Notes: generated by a model from the letters alone, not told the origin. Shown: positions 29,449-48,719, counted from the stretch's first letter. The stretch is DNA of 64,000 nucleotides from CAWJFJ01 sp963800065 (GCA_963800065.1 CAWCZO010000007.1:248001-312000), one strand, 5' to 3'. Program-made: numbers and translations.

Positions 29449-32400
29449 TTGCCTGCACGGTCCAAGAGTCCCGAACGTTTCTCCTTTGCCAATCTCGACG
29501 AGGTCCTGCCTCTTCCGGACCTCATCGCCATTCAGCGTGACTCCTTTCGGTGGTTTCTCGACAAGGGTCTGGCCGAGGCCTTCGCCGACATCAGCCCCAT
29601 CGAGGACTTCACCGGCCAGCTGAACCTGGAACTGGAGTTCGACCCCACCGATCCCGACCTGCGCCCACCTCCGAAGTTCCGTGAGGAGGAGTGCAAAGAG
29701 AAGGACATGACCTACGCCGCCCCCGTCTTCGTCCGGGCGCGGTTCATGAACGCCCAGACCGGTGAGATCAAGGAGCAGACCGTCTTCATGGGGGACTTCC
29801 CGATGATGACGGACAAGGGCACGTTCATCATCAACGGGACCGAGCGGGTGGTCGTGAGCCAGCTGGTCCGCTCCCCCGGCGTGATCTTCCAGCCCGGCCG
29901 CGACGCCAAGACCATCGTCACCGGGACGGTGCACCCCTACCGCGGCGAGTGGATCGAGTTCGACGTCGAGGCCAAGCCCTCCAAGGACGTCACCGCCGGC
30001 GCCCGGGTGGCCCGCAAGCGCCGGCTGTCGCTGTTCGTCCTGCTGCGGGCGCTGGGCTACGAGGACGAGGGGTTCCTGAACCGGTTCGTCCGGCACTTCG
30101 ACTTCCTCGAGGGCCAGTGGGAGAAGGAGCGCGATCTCGCCCCCACCCGGGAAGAGGCCCTCCTCGAGATCTACAAGCGGGCCCGGCCCGGTGAGCCGCT
30201 GTCGGCCGAGGCCGCCCGCGGGTACTTCGAGAACGCCTTCTTCAACCCGAAGCGCTACGACCTGACCCGGGTGGGCCGCTACAAGCTCAACCGGAAGCTC
30301 GGACCCGAGATCGAGCGGGTGGCCTCCATCCTCGACATCGATCTGGAGCGCCCGGCGCCCGACCAGGGCGTGCTCAGCCCGTCGGAGATCCTGGCCACCG
30401 CCACCTACATGCTCCACCTGGCCGACGGTGAGTCCGGCTACCGGATCGACGACCAGGACCACTTCGCCAACCGGCGGATCCGGTCGGTGGGCGAGCTCAT
30501 CCAGAACCAGGTCCGGGTGGGCCTGTCGCGGATGGAGAGGGTCGTGCGCGAGCGCATGACGACCCAGGACGTCGAGGCCATCACGCCCCAGACGCTGATC
30601 AACATCCGGCCCGTGGTGGCGGCCATCAAGGAGTTCTTCGGCACCAGCCAGCTGAGCCAGTTCATGGACCAGAACAACCCGCTGTCGGGGCTGGCCCACA
30701 AGCGCCGTCTGTCGGCCCTCGGCCCCGGCGGTCTGTCCCGTGAGCGGGCCGGCTTCGAGGTCCGGGACGTCCACAGCTCCCACTACGGGCGGATGTGCCC
30801 GATCGAGACGCCCGAGGGCCCGAACATCGGCCTCATCGGCGCCCTGGCCACCTACGCCCGGGTCAACGAGTACGGGTTCATCGAGACCCCCTACCGCAAG
30901 GTGGTCGACGGGCGGGTACGCGACGAGATCATGTACCTGGCCGCCGACGAGGAGGAGGAGCACGTCATCGCCCAGGCCAACGCCAAGCTCGACGGCAGCG
31001 GACGCTTCGTCGACGAGCGGGTGCTCGTCCGCCGCGGCCCGCAGGGCGCCGGCGTGCGGGTGGGGGCCACCTCCACGTCCTACGGGACGACGAGCGAGAT
31101 CGACTACGTGCCACCGGCCGAGGTCGACCTGATGGACGTCTCCCCCAAGCAGATCGTGTCCGTCTCGACCGCCCTGATCCCCTTCGTCGAGCACGACGAC
31201 GCCAACAGGGCCCTGATGGGGGCCAACATGCAGAAGCAGGCCGTCCCCCTCGTGGTCCCCGAGGCTCCCGTACATCGGCACCGGCGTCGAGGCCCGCGCC
31301 GCCCGTGACGCCGGAGACGTGCTCCTGGCCGAGGGCGACGGCAACGTGGTCGAGGTGTCGGGGGAGAGCGTGGTCGTCGAGTACCGGTCGGGCCAGCGTG
31401 ACCGGCTCGGACTCGAGCTCGGCCGCCGGACGTACCGGCTGGCCAAGTTCCGCCGGTCCAACCAGAACACCTGCATCAACGCCAAGGTCGTCGTGGACGA
31501 GGGCCGGAAGGTGTCGGCCGGCGACGTGCTGGCCGACGGGGCCGCCACCCAGAACGGCGAGCTCGCCCTGGGCAAGAACCTCCTGGTGGCCTTCATGCCC
31601 TGGGAGGGCTACAACTTCGAGGACGCCATCATCCTCTCGGAGCGCCTCGTGCGCGACGACGTCCTCACGTCGATCCACATCGAGGAGCACGAGGTCGACG
31701 CCCGGGACACCAAGCTGGGGGCCGAGGAGATCACCCGGGACATCCCGAACCTCTCCGAGGAGATCCTGGCCGACCTCGACGAGCGGGGGATCATCCGGAT
31801 CGGGGCCGAGGTCGGCCCCGGTGACGTCCTGGTGGGGAAGGTCACCCCCAAGGGTGAGACCGAGCAGACCCCGGAGGAGCGGCTGCTGCGGGCCATCTTC
31901 GGTGAGAAGGCCCGCGAGGTGCGCGACACCTCGCTCAAGGTGCCCCACGGCGAGTCGGGCAAGGTCATCGACGTCCGGGTGTTCTCCCGGGAGGACTCCC
32001 ACGAGCTGCCGCCGGGCGTGAACCAGCTGGTGCGGGTGTACGTGGCCCAGAAGCGCAAGATCTCGGAGGGCGACAAGCTGGCCGGCCGCCACGGGAACAA
32101 GGGGGTCATCTCCCGGATCCTCCCCATCGAGGACATGCCGTTCCTGTCCGACGGGACCCACGTGGACATCATCCTGAACCCCCTCGGCGTGCCCAGCCGG
32201 ATGAACGTCGGGCAGGTGCTCGAATCGCACCTCGGCTACGCGGCGCGGTGGGGATGGGAGGGCGTGGACGGTCTCGAGCCGCTGACGGGGGTCCTGGACG
32301 CCAAGACCCGGCCCAAGACCGACCCGGCCGTGTGGGTGTCGACCCCCGCCTTCGACGGGGCCCACTGGGACGAAGAGGACGATGCCGGCAAGCACCCGAC

Positions 32401-33010
32401 CATCCGGAAGCTCTTCGAGAGGCTTCATTCGGACTCCCAGGACGGGACCCGGCTCATCGGGACCGACGGGAAGGCCACCCTCTACAACGGCCGGACCGGT
32501 GAGGTCTACGACAACCAGATCTCCGTCGGCTACGTCTACATCCTGAAGCTGGCCCACCTGGTGGACGACAAGATCCACGCCCGGTCGACGGGGCCGTACT
32601 CGATGATCACCCAGCAGCCCCTCGGCGGGAAGGCGCAGTTCGGTGGTCAGCGGTTCGGTGAGATGGAGGTGTGGGCTCTCGAGGCCTACGGCGCCGCCTA
32701 CGCCCTGCAGGAGCTGCTCACCATCAAGTCCGACGACGTCCTCGGTCGCGTGAAGGTCTACGAAGCGATCGTGAAGGGCGAGAACATCCCCGAACCGGGG
32801 ATCCCCGAGAGCTTCAAGGTGCTGATCAAGGAGATGCAGTCGCTGTGTCTCAACGTCGAGGTGCTCTCGCTCACCGGCGAGGAGATCGAGATGCGTGAGC
32901 TCGACGAGGACGTCTTCCGCACCGCCGAGGAACTCGGCATCGACATCAGCCGGCCCGAGCGTGGGTCGGACGAGGAAGACGAGCGCCGCGCTGCGGAGAG
33001 GAGCTTCTAG
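29449..33010 (+). CDS. rpoB: DNA-directed RNA polymerase subunit beta (one frame break)
   Basis: Catalytic beta subunit, about 1,187 residues. It starts TTG 29449 ([20 protein letters not shown]), with Shine-Dalgarno GGGAGGAG. The rifampicin region reads [20 protein letters not shown] then [20 protein letters not shown]. His526 and Ser531 (E. coli numbering) are wild type, position 525 is Ala, and [20 protein letters not shown] has Ser at the position of Pro564. The Asp/Glu-rich C-terminus ends with TAG. One extra base at 31270 separates PLVVPEAP from [16 protein letters not shown]; upstream and downstream halves are otherwise intact. rpoC starts 2 nt later. Confidence 0.97.
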
Positions 33011-33012
33011 CC

Positions 33013-37078
<4,066 letters not shown>

Positions 37079-37275
37079 GAAGCCCGTCCGCGGGCGGTTC
37101 CGGCACGGCCGGTCCCCGGCGGTGCGGGACCGCCACGGACGACCCGGCAAAGAGCTGTTGCCCAGGGGCAACGGGAGCCTCTACACTGATGCGTTCGCGC
37201 TGTGGAGCGCCTTCTGGACGCGCCACAAGTCTGGTTCCGCGAGTCAAGTCCCGTTCCACCGCCGAGAGGTCACGC
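37079..37275 (+). promoter_or_regulatory. rpoC-rpsL intergenic region with inverted repeat and -10 box
   Basis: Perfect inverted repeat GTTGCCC-AG-GGGCAAC at 37157-37172, followed by a -10-like TACACT at 37192-37197, 79 nt before the rpsL start. The repeat covers the place of the -35 element, so it could be an operator or a weak terminator for rpoBC. No -35 match is seen at 17 nt. GAGAGG (37263-37268) serves as rpsL Shine-Dalgarno. Confidence 0.45.
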
Positions 37276-37647
37276 GTGCCCACGATCGAACAGCTCGTCC
37301 GTAAGGGCCGGCAGTCCAAGCAGTCGAAGACGAAGACCCCGGCGCTGAAGGGCGCGCCCCAGCGGCGCGGCGTCTGCACCCGGGTGTTCACCACCACGCC
37401 CAAGAAGCCCAACTCGGCTCTGCGCAAGGTGGCCCGCGTCAGGCTGACGAGCGGTATCGAGGTGAGCGCCTACATCCCCGGGGTGGGGCACAACCTCCAG
37501 GAGCACTCCATCGTCCTCGTCCGTGGGGGCCGGGTGAAGGACCTTCCCGGCGTCCGCTACAAGGTCATCCGTGGCGCCCTGGACGCCGCCGGCGTGCGTG
37601 AGCGCAACCAGGCCCGATCGCGCTACGGCGCCAAGAAGGAGTCCTGA
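37276..37647 (+). CDS. rpsL: 30S ribosomal protein S12
   Basis: Decoding-centre protein. 123 residues, GTG start, unbroken: [20 protein letters not shown], and [20 protein letters not shown] with the wild-type Lys at the streptomycin-resistance position, then [20 protein letters not shown]. The stop is 1 nt before rpsG. First gene of the rpsL-rpsG-fusA-tuf-rpsJ run. Confidence 0.98.
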   Translation: MPTIEQLVRKGRQSKQSKTKTPALKGAPQRRGVCTRVFTTTPKKPNSALRKVARVRLTSGIEVSAYIPGVGHNLQEHSIVLVRGGRVKDLPGVRYKVIRGALDAAGVRERNQARSRYGAKKES

Positions 37648-37648
37648 G

Positions 37649-38119
37649 ATGCCCCGGAACGGACCGGCGGCACGCCGGGAGATGACCCCCGACCCCGTCT
37701 ACCGGTCGGTCCTGGTCACCCAGGTCGTGAACAAGGTCCTGTCGCGGGGCAAGCGGACCCTGTCGGAGCGGATCGTCTACGGCGCCCTCGAGACGGTGCG
37801 CGACAAGACCGGCGGCGACCCCGTCTCGATCCTGAAGAAGGCGGTCGAGAACACCCGCCCCGAGCTCGAGGTGAAGAGCCGCCGGGTCGGTGGCGCCACC
37901 TACCAGGTCCCGGTGGAGGTCCGCCCCCGGAGGGCCACCACCCTGGCCATCCGGTGGCTGGTCGGGTTCTCCCGCCAGCGGCGGGAGAAGACGATGGCCG
38001 AGCGCCTGGCCAACGAGGTGCTCGATGCCGCCAACGGTACAGGCGCGGCGGTAAAGCGCCGAGAAGATATGCACAAGATGGCCGAGTCCAACAAGGCCTT
38101 CGCCCACTACCGCTGGTAG
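37649..38119 (+). CDS. rpsG: 30S ribosomal protein S7
   Basis: Primary 16S rRNA 3'-domain binder at the subunit head. 156 residues, unbroken, with [40 protein letters not shown] and the end [16 protein letters not shown] overlaps the GAGATG context just after the rpsL stop, suggesting coupling. Confidence 0.98.
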   Translation: MPRNGPAARREMTPDPVYRSVLVTQVVNKVLSRGKRTLSERIVYGALETVRDKTGGDPVSILKKAVENTRPELEVKSRRVGGATYQVPVEVRPRRATTLAIRWLVGFSRQRREKTMAERLANEVLDAANGTGAAVKRREDMHKMAESNKAFAHYRW

Positions 38120-38187
38120 AGGGCACGCCGGCCCCGGTGCGGGCGCACGGGGGCCATCGAGTAACCACCTGAGAGCAGAAAAAGAGC

Positions 38188-40281
<2,094 letters not shown>

Positions 40282-40426
40282 GGCACAGGCCGAGGCGCCC
40301 CCCGGCACCGCGGTGACACCCACAGCAGCACATCCACAAGCCACTCACGGATAGCAGACGGAAGAGCACAGAGGACGGTGGTGCCCGAGGGGGTACCGCC
40401 CAAGATCAGGGAGCCGGAGCGAGAGC

Positions 40427-41614
<1,188 letters not shown>

Positions 41615-41646
41615 GGGTCCGGACGGGGAAACGGGGCACGACGACG

Positions 41647-41973
41647 GTGGCTGACGCAGCGAGACAGAAGATCCGGATCAGGTTGAAGGCCTACGACCAC
41701 GAGATCCTGGATCAGTCGACGGAGAAGATCGTCCAGACCGTCCTGCGGACCCAGGCCAAGGTCCAGGGTCCCGTGCCTCTGCCCACCGAGAAGCACCGGT
41801 ACACGGTGATCCGTTCCCCCCACAAGTACAAGGACAGCCGGGAGCACTTCGAGATGCGGGTGCACAAGCGCCTGGTCGACATCATCGAGCACACACCGAA
41901 GACGGTGGATTCCCTGCAACGCCTCGACCTTCCGGCCGGGGTGGACATCGAGATCAAGATTCAGAACGTCTGA
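41647..41973 (+). CDS. rpsJ: 30S ribosomal protein S10 (NusE)
   Basis: Head protein of the small subunit and NusG/NusB partner in antitermination. 108 residues, GTG start 32 nt after tuf. [40 protein letters not shown], and the end [13 protein letters not shown]. It is followed directly by a GC-rich hairpin, so here it appears to end the tuf transcript rather than lead the rplC cluster. Confidence 0.97.
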   Translation: MADAARQKIRIRLKAYDHEILDQSTEKIVQTVLRTQAKVQGPVPLPTEKHRYTVIRSPHKYKDSREHFEMRVHKRLVDIIEHTPKTVDSLQRLDLPAGVDIEIKIQNV

Positions 41974-41974
41974 C

Positions 41975-41994
41975 CCCCGGGGACCCGCCCGGGG
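41975..41994 (+). terminator. GC hairpin directly after rpsJ
   Basis: CCCCGGG (41975-41981), 6-nt loop, CCCGGGG (41988-41994), starting 2 nt after the rpsJ stop. No T-run follows, so termination or attenuation is likely but not certain. Confidence 0.5.
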
Positions 41995-42005
41995 CCGAAT
42001 CCCAC

Positions 42006-42034
42006 TGGAAACCCCCCAACTGATGGTGTAACGT
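42006..42034 (+). promoter_or_regulatory. Possible promoter for the rplC operon
   Basis: TGGAAA (42006-42011), 17-bp spacer, TAACGT (42029-42034). A start near 42041 would give a leader of about 220 nt before rplC. The -35 is a weak match. Confidence 0.4.
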
Positions 42035-42099
42035 CGCAGGTCGGGCCGATTTCAGGCCCTGAAAGCCGGATCGACGTCTCCGAGCGCCCACCCGCCGAG

Positions 42100-42247
42100 C
42101 GGTGGGGACCTCGGGGCACAACCTGACGAGCGCTCCACTCGGGCTTCCCGGGCGGAGCGTTGGCATGCGAACCGGGCACCGCTTCTGGTGCCCACCATTC
42201 GGTGACCTGCGGCCCCCCGCGGCAGGTCCCCACCGAGGACGGAAGGA
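42100..42247 (+). promoter_or_regulatory. Structured rplC leader with alternative pairings
   Basis: P1: 42100-42111 pairs perfectly over 12 bp with 42224-42235, enclosing about 112 nt. Inside are P2 CGCTCC/GGAGCG (42131-42136 with 42154-42159) and P3 GGGCACC/GGTGCCC (42174-42180 with 42187-42193). P4, ACCTGC (42205-42210) with GCAGGT (42222-42227), overlaps the 3' arm of P1, so P1 and P4 exclude each other. The Shine-Dalgarno GGAAGGA (42241-42247) follows just after P1. Layout suggests an autoregulatory ribosomal-protein leader; inference. Confidence 0.5.
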
Positions 42248-42259
42248 CTTCACGCGACC

Positions 42260-42916
42260 GTGGCGACCAAGGCGATCGTCGGCGAGAAGGTCGGCATGAC
42301 CCAGGTCTGGGACGAGCAGCACCGTGCCGTACCGGTCACGGTGCTGCGGGTCGCGCCCATGCGGGTGGTGCAGGTGAAGACCACCGAACGTGAGGGCTAC
42401 TCCGCCCTGCAGGTGACCTGGGGCGTGCGCCGGCCGGGCACGCTGAACAAGCCCGAGCAGGGCCACTTCGCCACGGCCGGGGTGGAACCCGGCCGGCATC
42501 TCGTCGAGCTGCGGATCGACGACGCCAGTGGCTTCGAGGTGGGCCAGCAGCTGACCGCCGACGTCCTCACCGCCGGCGAGCGGGTCGACGTCATCGCCGT
42601 CTCCAAGGGCAAGGGTTTCGCCGGCGCCATGAAGCGGCACAACTTCAAGGGCCAGGGCGCCGCCCACGGCAACCACAAGAAGCACCGGTCACCGGGGTCC
42701 ATCGGGGCCTGCGCCACGCCGGCCCGCGTCTTCAGGGGCACGAAGATGGCCGGCCGGATGGGCGGCCATCAGGTGACGTCGCTGAACCTCGAGGTGGTCC
42801 AGGCCGATCCCGACAAGGAGCTCATCCTCGTGAAGGGGGCGGTGCCCGGTCCCCGCGGCGGGATGGTCGTGCTGCGCGACACCGTCAAGGGCACGAACGG
42901 AAAGAGCCCGTCATGA
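42260..42916 (+). CDS. rplC: 50S ribosomal protein L3
   Basis: Peptidyl-transferase-centre protein. 218 residues, unbroken, GTG start. [20 protein letters not shown], then the conserved loop [20 protein letters not shown] and [37 protein letters not shown]. Its stop overlaps the rplD start (ATGA). Confidence 0.97.
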   Translation: MATKAIVGEKVGMTQVWDEQHRAVPVTVLRVAPMRVVQVKTTEREGYSALQVTWGVRRPGTLNKPEQGHFATAGVEPGRHLVELRIDDASGFEVGQQLTADVLTAGERVDVIAVSKGKGFAGAMKRHNFKGQGAAHGNHKKHRSPGSIGACATPARVFRGTKMAGRMGGHQVTSLNLEVVQADPDKELILVKGAVPGPRGGMVVLRDTVKGTNGKSPS

Positions 42917-43783
42917 GCGCCGTGAACGCTCCGGCGCGGCCGCCCTCGGTGATGCGCCGGGAGCGCCCCGCCCCCGAGCGCCACACCGTCGACCGCCGAC
43001 GTGTCGACGGGACCGTCATCGACCAGGTGGTCCTCGCCCCCGAGATCTTCGGCATCGTCCCCAACAAGGCGGTGCTGCACCAGGTGGTCACCGCCCAGCT
43101 GGCGGCGGCCCGGGCCGGCACCCAGTCCACCAAGACCCGTGCCCAGGTGGCCGGCGGTGGGGCCAAGCCGTTCCGCCAGAAGGGCACGGGCCGGGCCCGC
43201 CAGGGTTCGACCCGCTCGCCGCAGTGGGTCGGCGGCGGGATCGCCCTCGGGCCCAAGCCCCGCTCGTACCGTCAGCGGACCCCCAAGAAGATGATCCGGC
43301 TGGCGCTCTACTCGGCGCTGTCGGACCGGGCCGGCGAAGGCCGGGTCGCCCTCATCGACGAGTGGACGTTCGACGCCCCGAGGACGAAGGACGCCGTCGC
43401 CGCCCTGAGCGCTCTCGACCTCCAGGGCCGGGTGCTCGTCGTCCTCGGTCCCGACGACGGCATCGCCGACCGCTCGCTGGCCAACCTGCAGCGTGTGCAG
43501 ACGGTGCAGGTGGCCGAGCTCAACGCCTACGACATTCTCCGCAGCGACTGGGTGGTCTTCACCGACGCCACCGTGCCGGGGGAGACCGAACCGGCGGTCG
43601 GCGTCACCGCCGCACCGCCCGCTCCTCGCCGTCGGGACGGCCGCCACCAAGGCCGCCGACGGCGAGGCCCCGGCCGCCGCGGCGACCGCCGAGAGTCCGC
43701 CGCCGCGGCGACCGGCGACGCCGACCCGACGTGACACCGAGGCCGCCGACGCCGACGCCCCAGACGAGGGGAGCGACCAGTGA
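42913..43783 (+). CDS. rplD: 50S ribosomal protein L4 with acidic C-terminal tail (one frame break)
   Basis: Exit-tunnel protein; in gammaproteobacteria it also represses its own operon. Core: [40 protein letters not shown], and C-terminal [18 protein letters not shown]. One extra base at 43621; after it the frame reads [20 protein letters not shown] and ends [10 protein letters not shown] at 43783, with the TGA overlapping rplW GTG. The tail is about 60 residues beyond the usual end and rich in Ala, Glu and Asp. Confidence 0.95.
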
Positions 43784-44073
43784 GAGACGCCAGTCAGGTC
43801 CTCCTGAAGCCCGTGGTGTCGGAGAAGTCGTACCGCCTGATGGAGGACGGCGTCTACGTCTTCGTGGTCGCACCGGACGCCACCAGGATCGAGGTTCGTC
43901 ACGCGGTGGAGCAGACCTTCGGGGTGCGGGTGACGAACGTGAACACCCTCAACCGCAAGGGCAAGCTTCGCCGGAACCGGAGAACGAACACGGTCGGAAA
44001 GCGTCCCGACACCAAGCGGGCCGTCGTGACGCTGGTCAGCGGCGACCGCATCGACCTCTTCGAGAAGAACTGA
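43780..44073 (+). CDS. rplW: 50S ribosomal protein L23
   Basis: Tunnel-exit protein, docking site for SRP and trigger factor. 97 residues, GTG overlapping the rplD stop. [60 protein letters not shown]. Unbroken. Confidence 0.97.
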   Translation: MRDASQVLLKPVVSEKSYRLMEDGVYVFVVAPDATRIEVRHAVEQTFGVRVTNVNTLNRKGKLRRNRRTNTVGKRPDTKRAVVTLVSGDRIDLFEKN

Positions 44074-44086
44074 GAGGACGTCACCG

Positions 44087-44923
44087 ATGCCGTTGCGCAA
44101 GCGCAAGCCCACCAGTGCCGGTCGCCGGTTCCAGTCCGTCTCGGACTTCTCCGAGATCACCCGATCGCGCCCCGAGCGATCGCTCGTCGTCCCCAAGCCC
44201 CGCACCGGCGGCCGCAACAGCTACGGGCGCAAGACCGCCCGCCACCGCGGGGGAGGGCACAAGCAGCAGTACCGGATCATCGATTTCAAGAGGGACAAGG
44301 ACGGCGTTCCGGCCAAGGTGGCGGCCATCGAGTACGACCCGAACCGCAATGCCCGGATCGCCCTGCTGCACTACTACGACGGCGAGAAGCGCTACATCCT
44401 GGCCCCCGCCCAGGTGGCGGTGGGCGACGTGCTGCAGAGCGGCCAGGGATCGGACATCAGGCCCGGCAACGCGCTGCCTCTGCGGTACATCCCCGTCGGC
44501 TCGACGATCCACAACATCGAGCTGCGACCCGGTCAGGGCGGAAAGATGGCCCGTGGCGCCGGGATGAGCGCGCAGCTGGTGGCCAAGGAGGGCCTCTTCG
44601 CCACCCTGCGCCTTCCTTCCACCGAGATGCGCCGGGTGCCGATCGACTGCCGCGGCACGCTGGGCGAGGTGGGAAACGCCGAGGCGGAGCTGATCTCCAT
44701 CGGGAAGGCGGGCCGGAACCGGTGGAAGGGTGTGCGGCCGCAGACCCGGGGAGTGGCCATGAACCCCGTCGACCACCCCCTGGGTGGCGGCGAGGGCAAG
44801 TCGTCGGGTGGGCGCCACCCGGTGTCGCCGTGGGGCAAGCCCGAGGGCCGGACCCGGACCCGGCACAAGCCGTCAGACCAGATGATCGTGCGCCGCCGCC
44901 GTACCCGCGGCGCGCGTCGATGA
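44087..44923 (+). CDS. rplB: 50S ribosomal protein L2
   Basis: Peptidyl-transferase-centre protein. 278 residues, unbroken: [60 protein letters not shown], then [20 protein letters not shown] with the conserved functional His. ATG 14 nt after rplW; GAGAGGA precedes it. Confidence 0.98.
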   Translation: MPLRKRKPTSAGRRFQSVSDFSEITRSRPERSLVVPKPRTGGRNSYGRKTARHRGGGHKQQYRIIDFKRDKDGVPAKVAAIEYDPNRNARIALLHYYDGEKRYILAPAQVAVGDVLQSGQGSDIRPGNALPLRYIPVGSTIHNIELRPGQGGKMARGAGMSAQLVAKEGLFATLRLPSTEMRRVPIDCRGTLGEVGNAEAELISIGKAGRNRWKGVRPQTRGVAMNPVDHPLGGGEGKSSGGRHPVSPWGKPEGRTRTRHKPSDQMIVRRRRTRGARR

Positions 44924-44947
44924 ACGGATCCGAGGGGGCCACACCTC

Positions 44948-45226
44948 ATGCCGCGTAGTTTGAAGAAGGGACCCTTCGTGGACGACCACCTCCTCAAGAA
45001 GGTGGACGCCCTCAACGCCACGAGCGAGAAGAGGGTGATCAAGACCTGGTCGCGCCGCTCGACGGTCATCCCGGACATGGTCGGTCACACCATCGCCGTC
45101 CACGACGGCCGCAAGCACGTCCCCGTGTACGTGACCGAGTCGATGGTGGGTCACAAGCTCGGCGAGTTCGCCCCCACACGGACCTTCCGGTACCACGCCG
45201 GGCAGGAACGGCAGGCGAGGCGCTGA
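44948..45226 (+). CDS. rpsS: 30S ribosomal protein S19
   Basis: Head protein contacting the A-site finger. 92 residues, unbroken: [40 protein letters not shown], and the end [15 protein letters not shown]. One nt separates it from rplV. Confidence 0.97.
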   Translation: MPRSLKKGPFVDDHLLKKVDALNATSEKRVIKTWSRRSTVIPDMVGHTIAVHDGRKHVPVYVTESMVGHKLGEFAPTRTFRYHAGQERQARR

Positions 45227-45227
45227 C

Positions 45228-45934
45228 ATGCCCGGGGTCAAGACCAACGAGGTGGCCGGGACGCGTGCGGTCCTGCGGCACTACCGCATGTCCGCCTACA
45301 AGGCGCGCCAGGTTCTCGATCTGGTGCGTGGCAAGGACGTCGACCGGGCCGCCGAGATCCTGCGGGCCACTCCCCGCGAGGGGGCCCGTGTGGTGGCCAA
45401 GGTCCTCGCCTCGGCGGTGGCCAACGCCCGCAACAACGACCTTCTCGACCCCGACGACCTGTACGTGTCGGCCTGCTACGCCGACGAGGGGACCACGATC
45501 AAGCGCTGGCGACCACGGGCCCGGGGCCGGGCCACGCGGATCCGCAAGCGGACGTGCCACATCACCGTGATCGTGAGCCGGCTGCCCGAGGACCGGCTCG
45601 AGCGCCGTCGGGCGCGCCAGGCCGAGCAGACCACGGCCGGCCGCTCCCGCCGGGTCGCCGCCTCACGGCGCAGCAGCGCGGCGGCCGCCGACGGCGAGCG
45701 ACCGGCGCCGAAGGCGTCCGCCACGAAGGACGAGGAACCGGTGGACGAGCCCGTCGACGCTGACGCCGAGTCGGTCGACGACCTGGTGGACGTCGAGCCC
45801 GGAGTGACGACGAGCCCGGGGACGAGGACGCAGCCGTCGGAGTCCGACGAGGCGCCGAGCGATGAGGCGGAGTCGGGAGAGGTCGAGGCGGAGGGCGCCG
45901 AGGCGGCCGAGGCGGACGCAGAGGAGAAGGACTG

Positions 45935-45935
<1 letters not shown>
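45228..45935 (+). CDS. rplV: 50S ribosomal protein L22 with about 115-residue acidic tail
   Basis: Exit-tunnel protein and macrolide-resistance site. The core (residues 1-118) is ordinary: [24 protein letters not shown] helix (reading [20 protein letters not shown]), [19 protein letters not shown], and the hook [20 protein letters not shown]. The total is 235 residues against about 110-130 usually. The rest first goes basic ([19 protein letters not shown]) and then strongly acidic ([18 protein letters not shown] to the end [14 protein letters not shown]). The frame is unbroken through the tail, so it is not a shift artefact. The stop overlaps the rpsC start. Confidence 0.96.
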
Positions 45936-46918
<983 letters not shown>

Positions 46919-46919
<1 letters not shown>

Positions 46920-47356
46920 TGTTGATGCCCCGGAAGGTCAAGCACCGCAAGCAGCAGCGGGGCCGCCTCGGGGGTTCGGCCAAGGGCGGCACCACGATCA
47001 CCTTCGGCGACTTCGGGATCCAGGCGCTCGAGCCGGCGTGGCTCACCCAGCGCCAGATCGAAGCCGCCCGAATCGCCATGACCCGGCACGTGAAGCGCGG
47101 TGGGAAGGTCTGGATCCGGGTCTTCCCCGACAAGCCGGTCACCCAGAAGCCGGCCGAGACACGCATGGGGTCGGGCAAGGGCAACCCCGAGCACTGGGTC
47201 GCCGTGGTGCGGCCGGGCCGGATCCTGTTCGAGCTGGCCGGCGTGGACCGGGACCTGGCCAAGGCGGCCATGGAGCGCGCCATCCAGAAGCTGCCGTTCA
47301 AGGCCCGCTTCGTCGTCCGTCCCGGAACACACGGGACGGCCGAGGTGGAGGTCTAG
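46919..47356 (+). CDS. rplP: 50S ribosomal protein L16
   Basis: Large-subunit protein near the A site. 145 residues, ATG overlapping the rpsC stop. [60 protein letters not shown], end [10 protein letters not shown]. Unbroken. Confidence 0.97.
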
Positions 47357-47360
47357 GGCC

Positions 47361-47774
47361 ATGCCCACGGCTACCGAACTGCGCGAGCTCGAGGACGACG
47401 AGCTCGAGACCCGGCTGGTGGAGTACCGCCGCGAAACGCTGAACCTCCGCTTCCAGCTGGCCACCGGACAACTGGACAACTACTCGCGCCTGAACGAGGC
47501 CCGGCGCAACGTGGCGCGGGTCCTGACCGTCCTGCGCGACCGCGAGATCGCTCTGGCCGAGGGGAGAGACGCCGGTCCGGTGATCCTCGAGCACATGGTC
47601 CGCGCCGCCCCGGCGCCCGGCGCCGTGACGACCGATGACACCGACGAGCTCGACGACGCCGACGATCTCGACGACGACGCCGTGGAGGTCGACGAGGTGG
47701 ACGGGCCGGACGTCGACGAGGCCGAGGGTGAGGCGCCGCCGACCGACGACGATGCCGACGAGGAGGACGAGTGA
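47361..47774 (+). CDS. rpmC: 50S ribosomal protein L29 with long acidic tail
   Basis: Tunnel-exit protein next to L23. The first 65 residues are L29 ([60 protein letters not shown]). The remaining 70 or so are almost only Asp/Glu/Val/Ala ([20 protein letters not shown] to ADEEDE). Total 137 residues, about twice the usual 60-80. The frame is unbroken and the stop overlaps the rpsQ start, so the tail is part of the gene. Confidence 0.95.
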   Translation: MPTATELRELEDDELETRLVEYRRETLNLRFQLATGQLDNYSRLNEARRNVARVLTVLRDREIALAEGRDAGPVILEHMVRAAPAPGAVTTDDTDELDDADDLDDDAVEVDEVDGPDVDEAEGEAPPTDDDADEEDE

Positions 47775-48049
47775 TGACCGAGCAGTCCACGCCGGCACCG
47801 CGCAACGGGCGCAAGGTGCGAGAGGGTCTGGTGGTCTCCGACAAGATGCAGTCGACCGTGGTGGTGGCCGTGGTCGAGCGGGTCCGCCACGCCCGGTACG
47901 GAAAGACGGTGCAGCGGACCACCCGGCTCTATGCCCACGACGAGTCCAACGACGCCAAATTGGGCGACCGGGTCCGGGTGATGGAGACGCGTCCGTTGTC
48001 GAAGCTGAAGCGCTGGCGTGTCACCGATGTGCTCGAGCGTGCCCGATGA
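47774..48049 (+). CDS. rpsQ: 30S ribosomal protein S17
   Basis: Primary 16S rRNA 5'-domain binder. 91 residues: [63 protein letters not shown] 47774 is taken over the GTG three bases before because it overlaps the rpmC stop as TGATG. Confidence 0.96.
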   Translation: MTEQSTPAPRNGRKVREGLVVSDKMQSTVVVAVVERVRHARYGKTVQRTTRLYAHDESNDAKLGDRVRVMETRPLSKLKRWRVTDVLERAR

Positions 48050-48414
48050 TCCAGCAGGAGTCCCGGCTCAAGGTGGCTGACAACTCCGGTGCACGCGAGG
48101 TCCTGTGCATCAAGGTCCTCGGGGGCTCGCGTCGGCGTTACGCCGGCATCGGTGACGTCTTCGTCGCCACCGTGAAAGACGCCATCCCCGGCGCGGCCGT
48201 GAAGAAGGGCGAGGTCGTCCGGTGCGTGGTCGTCCGCACGGCCAAGGAACGACGCCGGCCGGACGGCAGCTACATCCGGTTCGACGAGAACGCCGCCGTT
48301 CTGATCAACGAGCAGCAGCAGCCACGGGGGACCCGGATCTTCGGGCCGGTGGGACGTGAGCTGCGCGACAAGAGGTTCATGCGGATCGTCTCGCTCGCCC
48401 CGGAGGTGCTGTGA
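48046..48414 (+). CDS. rplN: 50S ribosomal protein L14
   Basis: Subunit-interface protein. 122 residues, unbroken, ATGA overlap with rps[61 protein letters not shown]. Confidence 0.98.
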   Translation: MIQQESRLKVADNSGAREVLCIKVLGGSRRRYAGIGDVFVATVKDAIPGAAVKKGEVVRCVVVRTAKERRRPDGSYIRFDENAAVLINEQQQPRGTRIFGPVGRELRDKRFMRIVSLAPEVL

Positions 48415-48719
48415 TGCGGATACGCAAGGGTGACACCGTCCAGGTCCTGAGCGGGAAGAACCGCGGCAAGCGCGGGCAGGTCATGGTGGCGCTCCCCCAG
48501 GTGGGGAAGGTCATCGTCGACGGTGCCAACCTGTCGAAGCGCCACACCAAGCAGCGCGGCTCCACCATGCAGGGCGGGATCATCGACAAGGACATGCCCC
48601 TGCCCGTGTCGGCCGTGGCCATCGTCTGCCCGGTCGACGGTCCCACCCGCATCGGAATGCGGATCGACGAGACGGGTCGCAAGATCCGGATCTGCCGCAA
48701 GTGCGGAACGGACCTCTGA
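48414..48719 (+). CDS. rplX: 50S ribosomal protein L24
   Basis: Assembly initiator protein with a KOW motif. 101 residues: [20 protein letters not shown], then [20 protein letters not shown] and a C-terminal Cys pair, [13 protein letters not shown] 48414 overlaps the rplN stop; the GTG just before it is an alternative. Confidence 0.96.
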   Translation: MRIRKGDTVQVLSGKNRGKRGQVMVALPQVGKVIVDGANLSKRHTKQRGSTMQGGIIDKDMPLPVSAVAIVCPVDGPTRIGMRIDETGRKIRICRKCGTDL

